NCBI RefSeq assembly: GCF_028389875.1
Contig: NC_084664.1
Location: 135,687,466 to 135,751,465, forward strand
Source of the DNA: Rhea pennata
Lineage: Eukaryota; Chordata; Aves; Rheiformes; Rheidae
Direction: 5' to 3'
Length of the DNA stretch: 64,000 bases
Shown here: positions 51,201-63,200 of the stretch, in pieces
Layout of the letters: each line of letters starts with the position of its first letter
Position numbering within the stretch: the first letter of the stretch is position 1
Program-made: the position numbers and the translations under genes
The notes under the pieces: model-generated
The model's input: only the letters and a program-made list of their open reading frames with translations
Database searches by the model: none
Told to the model about the DNA's origin: nothing

Positions 51201-54200
51201 AGATGACACATTTAAGAGTAGAATGAATCCAAAATTTCTTTGGAAGGTGAAGACTGTAATTTCATTCAAGCAAAACCCAGAAAACAGCCTTCAACTGAAA
51301 ATGGATGATATTTCTACTGTATTAAAGATCGTTTCTGCAATAGAAAACTACCTCAGACTTCTGCAGAAGCATTGATTCAGTACAACTTTACAATGTTAGG
51401 GGGTACCAGTAACTGAAAACGGACGCTTGTGTCAGTGCATCTGAATTTTTTGCTGTTCTCATTAAATAAAAGTGTAGCCGTAAATAGGCTGTTCTGTTAA
51501 AGCATTTGTCAGTTATAAAATGTTGTATGCCCTTTATATGCCAGTAAATAATTAGGTAAATATTTTGAACTAGCAACAGCTGGTGAAGTCTGTTTGTCAG
51601 CAATTTGAGGTATAGAATTTGTTGAAAAAATGTACTGATTGTGTGTGTGTGCATGTCTTTTTTTTTTTTTTTTTTTTGCCTTCCCCCCACCTTTTTTTTT
51701 TTTTTTTGGCAGGAAATGGCAGCAGTATCAGCTTTTCTTCAGCCTGGGGCTCCTAGACCATATCCTGCTCACTATATGGAAACAGCAATTCAGACTTACA
51801 GAGATATCTGCAAGTATGTTTGTTTTCATACTGGTTCTATGAATGATGTAATACCTAACGGCTTAACTTTTCTTTCTAATAGCACCACATATCTACAAGA
51901 CCATGGAATGATGGTATAAGTCCTGAAGAGTAAGATGCGTTCATTTATCTAGGATAATGTAGAAGAGAGACTTTTCTTGACAGAGTAGTTATTAAACTAG
52001 TTGCTGGTTGTTGGATTTCTGGCTTATCAGGTCATTTAGTTAGATTGCCAAAGGCTTTTATAAATAAGATAATTTTCCTCAAATGATTTCATTAGCTTTG
52101 ACTGACTGTACTGAGAAATGTAATGGTAAAGGTGACAGTGTACATGGTGTTTTTGGGGGGAGGAAGAACTTTTATTCTTAAAGAATATATATGACGAAGC
52201 ACTAGTTTGATGCAATACAGAGAGCTTGTCAGACTTGAGGTTAAGTGTTCAATGGTTTCTTGTAATATTTATTTATTAATATATTATGCTTTATTCTAGG
52301 AACATGATTTTGGCTGAACGTTGTGTGCTGCTTAGTGCTGAAATCTTAAAAAGTCAAAGTAAATATTCAGAGGCAGCTGCTCTTCTGATTCGTTTAACCA
52401 GTGAGGTAAAACACTTAATAGTTTTTTCCATTCTTGCCTTCCCCTTGTTTGTTTACATACCCAAACACTTCTAGGTTACAGTCTAATGCTTGTCTGAAGT
52501 TGAAACATCCAAAGATATCAAATGACCAAGTATGAAGTTTGAAATGAAGCAAACTTCATTTATACAGCAAGTGAAGAAACTAGTACTTTGTGTTCTTTTT
52601 CTTTCAAGTGAGGTGACTTGTTTGACTACTTTAAAGACCTGCTAGATGTGTATTTATCATCTTTTGGCTTCATGATTAATTTCCTTTAACATCTACTTAG
52701 CTCTACTGGTGTACTTTGTCAGTTAAAGTTGTGGTTAAATACTAGCTTGGCTTTCACAGCCATAATGGATACCATCCCACATGTAATCAGTTCTTTATAG
52801 CTTAAGTGATGAAGGAACCACTGTAGCTCAGCTCCTATGAATCAGTACAATCTTAACCATGTAAGTTTAAATTTAAATTGTTTTGTCTTGTTTTCAAAGT
52901 AGGTCCAAACTTGTCCAGGGATTATCTGTGCAAATTCTATCAATATAAACTTTATAACTACCTATTCTTATAAACAGTTCGTGGACTTACATATGCACAT
53001 TTTCTTTAAAAGAAATTGAAATGTTACCAAGTATACTCTTGTTCAGTATCTGTTCATTTCTTTAGAAACAAACACTTTAGGACAGGAAAACCTGATTGTA
53101 TTATGAAGAATTGGATAAGTAGGTGCAAATAATAGGTTTCTCTTACAGAATAGTTATGTTCAAATGTCATTTATCTTATAGGGGACAATAGTGATTAGAG
53201 AAGTTTTCTGTTTTTATTTGGTGAACCTTTACTACTTTATTCAGCTTTGAGATTAATTATCCTTTTTGCTTTTAAATAGGATTCTGATCTTCGCAGTGCA
53301 CTTTTGTTGGAGCAAGCAGCTCATTGCTTTATAAACATGAAGAGTCCCATGGTTAGAAAGTTTGCCTTTCATATGATACTGGCTGGCCATAGGTTTAGTA
53401 AAGCTGGACAGGTAAGTATATCTTTCCAGGTGGAAAATATGATCAGTATTTTATATTTAATTTGAATAGTATGTTGAATATGAATGTCTGTCTTCTGAAC
53501 ATCTTTGAACATCTTTGTATTAGAATTACTGAGCTCTGATCTTCTGGAGTGTGAAAATGACTTCTATGTTAATCAATACAGTCTTTTAGATTTGTATTTG
53601 AAGTAATACTGAGATTTCAGTAATAAATATTTTCATTTTTATGTGTAACTTTTTAAAATGGTGAAATACCATGCTTTTCACTTAAACAAAGATGTATTAT
53701 CACCTTTGAGATAAAAGTGACTTGCAGGAATTGGATCTGTTAAATTGTAACTCCTTAAAATAATAGCAAAACTTAGATATTCTGTTTTCTTGGTGCTTTA
53801 ACCATACGCTTTTCGGTGTAAAGGTACAAGTATGTTATCAGTTACTACTATGGCTACTTAGGCTCAATTAGCACTTAAACTAATATAGATTTTTTTCACT
53901 CACATTCCTGTGCAGACAGCTCTGTGATAAATAGACTGAAAGTCTTTTGTACATAATTTGTTCTTTTATTTCCATCTCAGATGTGTGACAGACTTGCTAA
54001 AGATAGATTTTTGCCTGGTCCCTGCAGAGGTTAGCTGCAGGAGTTAAGTTACAGGGCTGTTTCAATTTACCTATATGCCGCAAACTTGTGTTAAAGATCA
54101 ATTTGTATTGCAAATCAACAATACAAGAGACCCCAGGCATCAAAATCCTATTCAAAACAAAATCTTTGCCCCTTCTTCCTCTACCTCCTGCTTGAAAAAT

Positions 54201-57200
54201 CTAGTTTTGATCATCCTGATAAAGACCAAAGAAAGTATAATTTTACTTTCAACTTCTGTTTTTAAAATTAGAGGTGAAATACTAGTAGGACTATTTTCCT
54301 CTTAGCTTAGTTGTCTTGTTGCAGTAGATTTCCTGTTTCTCTGACTAAATTACTGATAGTGAGCTATTGATGAATGTGTGGTGTTTTTAATCTAATTTCT
54401 CTGCCTAGAAAGCTATACATTTTGTAGAACTTTGTGGTTCTGTCTTCATGTAGCATCCCTCTCACACTGTTTCTATTTAACTTCTGTAGGGATTCTGGTT
54501 TCTAAGAAATACTTTGTTTTGAAGTGATTGTAGATGTTCTCCTTCCACAGAAACAGAATAAATGCTACCCAAAAAAGTCAACCAGGCTGCTCAGCTGTAA
54601 TACTACAATATTGTATTTTAAAGAGTGTCAGTAATATCTGATGACATTAAAGACTTACTGCTTGTATTCTTTCATCACTATAGCTGTTTGAATATTTCTT
54701 GTGTTTTTTTCCTCCTATCACTGCTGTAAATAAGGGAGTGCTGTTCCCTTTTATAGAAGCTGAGACTTGCCTGTTCAGGGAATGCCTATGCAGATGTTAA
54801 ATATCTAGGTTTGGCAGTGAATGCTGGAGTCCTGATGTATATGCAGGAAAGGAAACTGAGGAGCTGTTTGGGAGCAGAGCATTTATCTCCCAGCGGCTGA
54901 TGTGATTGGTAATTCTCATATGTACTACAGGGTCATGTGTATTAGTTTGCTCGTTGTTGATGTTGTCCTAAACCCTTATTACTGAAGAACTTTTGAGTTG
55001 AGCTGTCACACTGAAAGCTCTATTACTGAAGTGAGGTGAAACATGTATCCTGAGGCTTGGTAGTGGAATTCTTCAGACTAGCACTTCTCTGACTTACTGT
55101 TTAGTTTTCTTAGTACTGCATTGAGTGGTTAGTGAGATTATTTGAGACCTAATCTTGTTTTTCTTGCAGAAAAAACATGCCTTACGTTGCTACTGTCAAG
55201 CCATGCAGGTTTACAAAGGGAAAGGTTGGTCTCTTGCAGAAGATCATATTAACTTCACTATTGGTCGCCAGTCCTTTACTCTTCGTCAACTTGACAATGC
55301 TGTGTCAGCCTTCAGGCATATTTTGATTAATGACAGTAAACAACCTCCAGCTCAGCAAGGAGCTTTTTTAAGAGAGTATCTTTATGTTTATAAGGTAAAT
55401 ATTTCTTTCTTCCCCCTCTTTTTCTTTCATTCCTTGAGTAGTCAGTGATTCTATTACCAGTAACTTTTCTGTTAAGTCATTAATTTTAATCATATTTTTT
55501 GTTCTAGAATCAGCTTTTTATCTAGTTGACCTACTCATTTTTAACCTTAATTAGTCCTAAAACACACAAACACAGTAAATTTGGTTTTGAAACAGTTTCC
55601 ACTGATAGCGAATCTGATACAGTAGAGCATGTTGGGTGCTAGTATTACTTTTGAATGTGCTTTTATTGCAGTAAAATGAGCTCTTAATTTTGAGATCAGT
55701 GGCTGAATTGCAGCTTATGATAGATCTGGCTCTTTTGTAAGAGTAAAAGGAGTAAAAGGATCTGCTTTGTTATCTTCATTTTATCTTTGAGGTTTTTAGT
55801 AATAGATGTTTAAAACTCTAGATGTATGCATTACTTCCTTGTGTCACTGACAAAATTTTTAATCTTTCTTCCTGTTAAATCTTTGAGTGTCTACATTTAC
55901 TTTGAGTGTCTACATTTAATATTAACTTGCTAGCAGCAGATTTCTCTAATTGGTAAACTAAGTTTCAATTAAAAAACTTAGCTTGGTTAAGGTTGGTACC
56001 AAAAGCTTGGGGGAAGGAGCACTCCTAAAGTTAATAAGTGTTGTTCAGTTGCCTAAGTTAGTATGCTTTCAGCTTAAATTTATAATTCTCTGAGTTATTT
56101 TCTATGCAGATATTAAACTTAGACTGACTTTAACCTAACAAGCTTGCTTACAGTAATTTTTTTTGCTGCTTTGTCTGTCAAAAAAAATGCTCTTGGAATG
56201 CAATTGCTTTCTGTCTGAATATAAGGGTAAACTCCCTAATGTGGGGGTGACAGCACTGGAACAGGTTGCCCAAAGGCTGTGGAGTCTCCTTCCTTGGAGA
56301 TACTCAAAAGCCATCTGGATACAATTCTGGGAAATCTTATTTGTTGGGGGGTGTATTGGTATGAGTTGAGGTTTTTTAGATACTTCAAGGAGAATTATTT
56401 TGTAACTTAGGTGCAGCAGATTATAAAATTCTTGTAACTACTGGTAGTGACAAACATCTCTAAGGTGGAGCTTTATTGTAGGAATGATTACTTGTCCCCA
56501 TACATACTTTCATAGCCTTTTTCTAATTCAGCGGCAAGAAGCTTGTGTGAATATAGCTGTAGAAAATCAAGTTTAATCCAACTAGCCTTTTCTGTTAAAT
56601 TACTCAATATCCATATTGCAGAGTTTTAATTCATGGGGTTTTTATAGATAAAGTGCATCAGTTGATATGCAAGTTTGTTCTTGATTTTGAATTGTAGCAT
56701 ATCTTATACAATAAAGATACCTACCCACAACTTGTAACCTTGCAGTTAGTGACTTGACTTACAAATTTATGAACAGAATTACTGCAGAAATTGTTAAGTT
56801 GTGGCAGACCTTACTTGGGACTGGTTAACAGGTCAGCTGTGGTGAGAACCTGCATAAAGGTAGTGGCATGGTGAGTGTAGTTTATCAAATTCTGAACTTA
56901 GAAACAAGCTTTGCATCATAATAAAACTTGCAACCACTGTGCCAGATGGTGAATTAAAATCTTTATTGCCCTTTTTATAAAGATTTCTTGAACTTTAAAT
57001 TCTTACTGAGAGAAGATAATATACTCAGACTGTCAAGACAGAAGCAGCTCTCAGATCTTAAGCATTTAATGATTCATGCCATCTTACAAATGCTGGCCTT
57101 TCAAGTCTTGAGGGCTATATAACTATAATCTGAAAATTAGTGATATACAGCATAATGTCATAATGTTTCTTTTTTTTTCTCCTCTGCTCCAGAACGTTAC

Positions 57201-60200
57201 CCAGCTAACACCTGATGGTCCATTACCACAACTTCCTTTACCATATATTATCAGTTCAGCCACCCGAGTTTTCTTTGGGCATGATCGAAGACCAGCAGAA
57301 GGTTAGAGAACCTTATGTAAACAGATTTAAATCTTTCATTTGTGGGACCAAAACATACTTTAGACTTGGTCTCTTTTCAAAGTTTATTATGTAAAAAGAA
57401 TGTGACAAGACTTTTTCTGAAGTCTGATTTAAGAAGCTAATCTTAAACTTAGTATCTTCTTATTAGCTGTCTGCAGACTTCATGAAGTCTGCGTAAGCAC
57501 TGGCTTCTTGGGGATTTTTTCCTCATAGTTTGAGAGTTTCAATGCAAGATCATAATAAACTGTGTTATTAATATATTAAGTTCTCAACACAAGTGCTAGT
57601 GATCAAAATTTGCTTTACATCTAATTTCCTCTTGGATGAAATGTTTGAAACTTAGGTTCCTGAATGTGGAGTACACTGCATAGAAATTAGTATGCAGACT
57701 GTGGGGCTGTACTCTGTCATAAGCTAAAAATAAACTGTAATTTGAGTATACCACGTTGCATGCTAAACCATGGAATTCCACAGTCTGCAAACAGAAGTAT
57801 ATTCAAATAATCTTCAGGATTGTCTTCCGTGTGTCTATTTCAAAATATCTGAAAGTTCTCTGACTGTTTAACTGTGACATTAAAAAAGGCAGTCACTGAG
57901 CACTTGCTATGTTTCAAGAATACTTAAGCTCTTTTTGTTTTAACTGTTGCATGTTGCTGCAGTCATCTTATAACATGCCTTTAACTTGTACTAGGTGAAA
58001 AGCAGGCAGCTACACATGTAAGTCTGGATCAGGAATATGACTCGGAATCCTCCCAACAATGGAAGGAACTTGAGGAGCAGGTTGTCTCTGTAATTAACAA
58101 AGGAATAATGCCTTCAAACTTCCAACCAACACAGTTCTGTTTAAATAGCTGTTCAGATAACTCCAGATTTCCACTTGCTGTAATAGAAGGTAAAGTTAAG
58201 ACTTGCCTATTTCAGAAATAGTAGGTTAAATCAATTTGTCCAGTATTTCCTGTACTATTGTAGGATTAAACTTGCACTTTGTGTGATTGGCCTATTGAGT
58301 TAAAAGTGAAGCTTCAGATTTTAGTGGAGGTAGCTGGTTGTCACTTTTTCCTTTGTGCTTTTTTAATAGAACCAATAACTGTGGAAGTGTCCTTCAGAAA
58401 TCCACTGAAAGTCCCACTACTTTTGACAGACCTTTCGTTGCTGTGGAAGTTTCAACCTAAAGACTTCAATGCAAAGCACGATGGAGAAACAAAAGAGCTG
58501 GTAAGGAAAGCTTCGCCTCTTGCAGCCTGTACTCCATAACTATAGTCATTTAGTATATCTCAACATCTCAAAATACTAGGGCAAGAAAACTTGAGTTAAG
58601 TGTAAATTTTAAAAAAAGCTATTGAATATTTTCATGAGTCATTTAAACTTTCCATATCCGTAGGGCACAAAATATCTCTTAAGAGATTTGTTGTAATAAT
58701 AAATAATGTAAAGATACTTGAAGCTAAGTAAAATGTTTTAATACATTTATGTGTATATATGTATGCATTCTATTATATGTATAGTACATACTGTTTTGAG
58801 TCATGTTAGCCTTGACTGATTGAAATTACATGTATTTTATCAAAGACCTGTTTTTTTTAACCCTAGCTATATTATACTTTGAAATATGTCCTCTGAAAAA
58901 CAAGACTGCTGGTGTGTTATGAGAACATCTTGGTATTTTGATTAGGAGAAAAATGAAAATGAAATTAATATTTTAATACTTATAATGATTAGGTCATCTA
59001 GTTTAATCTGTTCAACTGATAGGGCCAGTGCTTCCCTCTTGGTGATTCTTTTCACTTTTGTATGTTTAAGTTTTAATATTTTCTAATTCTGAATATTACA
59101 GTAAATTACTTGAACTTGGTTTCCTGGTAGAAGCTTTTTTGGAACATCTTGCATGCTAAAGGTGCTTTGAAACTTTAACTCTGGCAATTGTTTATATAAA
59201 TAAGTTTCAGTGGTTGCCATACACATTCCCTTCTGTTTCAGCCTGAAATGCTACCTTAATGATATGATAAATGCTTTTGTGAGCATTGGTGAAATTAACT
59301 GGAATAGCTCCAATTTGTAATGATTCATCTTAAATTTCTCTCTGAAGTAGATGTTGACTGAGCCCTCTAACTACTTATCTAATTCAGAAAGCATCAGAGC
59401 ACGGACATAAAACTTTTGCTGGTTCTAACTGTCTGCAGTTTTAGCATTTGCACACTCTTTTCTTAAACATTTTACTAAAGCTACAAGCACTAATATTTAT
59501 GTCCATTTTTGTTTACAGAAATATCTAAAAAGCTTTCTTTTTTTTTCCTTCAGGGAACATGTGGTGGTGATATGATAGGGACTGAAGCAATAGCAGAGTT
59601 TTTAATTAATAGTGAGGAGACAAAAGCGGTAAGTAGTATACTTTTTTCAGTGTTAACCTTTGAGGCTTCGATTTTATTTCAAACTTGACCAAAGTTAAAC
59701 TTCCAGTATTTCATGCATCAGTAATGCATTCTGCCTCTGTTAAAGTTTAGCTTTGTTACAATTTAGGACTTCTTTCATAATGTAATGAATACTTTTGAGT
59801 TTGACTGGTCTAATAAATTGTGTATATAAAAATTCCAAACCTAGTGACTTTTAATAGTTGTAAGTGTCTTTTGTAGTTGGACACTTAAATGTAATAATAC
59901 TTTTTCTTTGGTAGCAGCAACAACAAAAATTTAACGTATCTCCACAGGCAAGACTAAAGCTCTTTCCCCATCAAACAGGGGAGCTACATATTCTGGGAGT
60001 CGTTTATAATCTTGGCACTATTCAAGGTGCTGTGACATTAGATGGAATAGATCCTTCTGTTGGATTACAGACAGGTGAGTGTATCCTTTAAATTGTATGT
60101 GTATGGAAGGCGGAGACAGTAATTCTGCAGGGTTAGACTAAATTCTGTTTGATCATGATGTGAGGGTTTCCTTTATTTCCATCTCCTCAATGTGAAGGAA

Positions 60201-63200
60201 TTGGTATCTATAAAAATCCAATGAGAAGGGGAAGGTAGAGTAGAAGGGGGAACAGCTAGTCAACTTTGGAACTTAGTTTCTTTTAAATTTAGAAATTCTG
60301 AAACCATTAAAAATTAAAGTATTCAATCTATGCCATGTTTCATCTGTAATACCTTTTGACTCCTTTACCGTTTCTTTTTCTAGCTCTCTGACTCTTGCTG
60401 GTTCTCCTTCCCACTCTTCTCCCCACACCCACACACCCTACACCTTTTCTTCTAGTCCTGCTCTGCAGTTCTTTGGTATAGGTTCCCAAATTTAAATTTG
60501 GCTGATGGGACTTTTATCTATAGGCATCTTCACTTTAATTTGGCTGTCTTTTTTTATGTTAATGTATAAATAGCTTAGTACTTGCATGTCACTTTCTTTT
60601 GAGTTGTTTACCTGAAACTGTCTCCCATAGGGAAAACTCCATTGTTGGAGGAAATGGGATTAAAATAGGTATTTAAAAGAGCTAACCAAGCTTCACTATT
60701 TCTTTTAAGCAATATGCTTTTTATTCTAAAGGCTTATCCATAGTGAAAGCTTCCAATTTGAGAAGTGGTGGCATATTTTGAAGGAGAAAAACGTGTTGGG
60801 GTGTGTGCATGTGTCATGTTCTTCTGCCTGCCCTTGGCACTTAAATTGGAAAATAGAACAGGATCTCAGCAGCCCTCTACCACCCCAAATTTGACATCAC
60901 TATTCTCTTTATTGTTAGGACTCTAGACAAGTGTAGCCCTACTATTAAAGGGCAAAGCATGTCCAAAACAGACATTTGACTGTCTGAACTTGCTGTAGCA
61001 AAACACTTCGCCTGACAGTGAACTGAATAGTTCTTTACAATGATGCTTAATCAGCGACCATTGTGTAGACCTAATAACAGAAAATTCAAAATTAGGAAGG
61101 GACTTGAGATTAATTCTGAGCAAAGTTTATAAGTTAAATGTTTCAGGGAAGTTTGTATCCAATGGATTGTCTGTACGAGGACGACAAGATTTAGAAATCC
61201 AAGGGCCTCGACTTAATAACACGAAAGAAGAAAAAACATCTATTAAGTATGGACCTGATCGACGTTTAGATCCTATTATTACAGAAGAAATGCCTTTGTT
61301 GGAGGTATGTAACTATTTTGTATTAGTAATTTTGAGGAGATTTTTGAATCTAGAGATACAAATGTAGTTCTAACCAGAAAGTCTAACCTTTGTTTATGTC
61401 TAAAGCTTAAGTTAACTTATTACCTGTAAGAGCCAGACTTGTATGTTCAAGTGAAACTTGAAGCCTCCAAATTAATATCCTGCTGTAATTGTTTTATTCC
61501 CTTCAGAATTGTGGTTGGCAATGGTTTTTGTAATCAAATTACAAGGAGGGAGCAGAATGGGCAAGCTTTTTCCCTCTTATTTGCTTTACATTCTTCATCA
61601 TGAGTTTAGACCTTAAAGATTTTTAGTTAAAACACTAGTTTTCTTGTTAGGATTATTGTAATGGATTGTTAAATCTGGTTAATGATAACACTCTAAAGTT
61701 AGTGGTTATTTTCATGCCTGTTCATAACTTCTTTCCTTTCTCTCCAATACAGGTGTTCTTTATAAATTTTCCTACAGGGCTTCTTTGTGGAGAAATCAGA
61801 AAAGCATATGTAGAGTTTGTGAATGTAAGCAAATGTCCTCTTACTGCCCTGAAGGTTGTGTCCAAGCATCCAGAATTTTTTACTTTTGGTGGAAATACTG
61901 CTGTTCTAACACCTCTGAGTCCTTCAGCTTCTGAAAACTGTAGTGCTTACAAGACTGTTGTGACAGATCCTACCTCTGTGCGTACAGCACTGTTATCTTC
62001 AGCTTCTTCTGTAGACTTTGGGGTTGGCACAGGTGGTCAACCAGAAGTAATACATGTTCCACTTCCCGACTCTATTCTTCTTCCTGGGGCTTCAGTGCAG
62101 CTGCCGATGTGGTTACGAGGACCGGATGAAGAAGGTGTCCATGAAATTAACTTTTTGTTTTACTATGAAAGTATTAAAAAACACTCAAAAATGTGGTAAG
62201 TGCTTCTAAGCTATTTGTCATACTTAATAAGCTGTTAAATTACATGCATTGTTAACATATTAGTATTGAATTTCTCTGAATTACTGAGGTAATATAAAAC
62301 AGTCTAAAAGCAATAATCTGTTTTCTACTATATGATCAAACTTGTATATGAAATTATGTAGCCTGTATTGGTTCCATCAAAGTGCTGAATCACTTTTTTA
62401 GTAACTTAAGAGTTCGTGGAATCTTGTTCAATCCAACCTGTGTTTATAGTCAGAGTTCCTCTAGAAGCACGTTGTTCCCTGTGTGATAGGGGGGAAAAAA
62501 TTCCTGACTTAATTTGTTGCTTCTACATTTTTTTTTAAAAGAAACTTACCTACTTTGAACTTAAGATTTCTGTCCTCAGTTAACATGTGACTAGTGAGTA
62601 TATTAGAAAATTTTTCGTTTTTGTAAGGGCTTTGTCATTTGCATGCTATTGGGGTGGAGAAAGACAACCAAAAAAGCTCTATAAAGACCTAGTTTAGACT
62701 AGAGGAGCTAGTTTAGTTAACCAGCTAGTTTGGTTAACCAGCTAGTAAACCTTTCTCCGATTGCTCTTTTTTCTATAGCTCCTTTTTGGATCATTCTTGA
62801 AAGAGTAGACAGTTGAGTTTGACACCACAAGCTAGCAAGTAGTGTTTTCCTAGAACTTTACTCCAAAGGGAATGAAATGACTATGTTACTTATTCTCAAT
62901 TTCCTCACATGTCCCAGGCTAATAAAGCTCAGTCTTGCATATTTGCCCATAATTATGTAATTTTTTGGCAGCAGGAAGTCATGTTCCATTTTTATCATGG
63001 AGCTGTATGTGTTAAAATCATTCATCTGGAGAATGATTTGGCAATGTCTGCATTAACAACTAGTGCAGAGTAGGAGTGAATCTGTAGATTTCTCCTCCAG
63101 AGACTTCAAGAGGCTTGCTGGCCTGAAGGTTGAGCTTGTCTAGATGCCAGTGGAAGAGGACAGAATAAGGACAGTTATAAAAGTCAACTTTGAAAATCTT

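Noticed and set aside
51639-51919. Two plus-strand frames of 67 and 92 codons as small genes
   Set aside because: Their starts are translated T runs; the remainder is TRAPPC8 exon 10 and intron read-through.
58501-58539. Extension of TRAPPC8 exon 16 past its donor (VRKASPLAACTP)
   Set aside because: It is intron read-through to a stop. The GTAAGG donor at 58501 restores the human-like junction with exon 17.
62400-62600. Possible old antisense CR1 fragment in TRAPPC8 intron 20
   Set aside because: Only short phrases such as AATCTTGTTCAATCCAACCT resemble reverse CR1; too weak to annotate.
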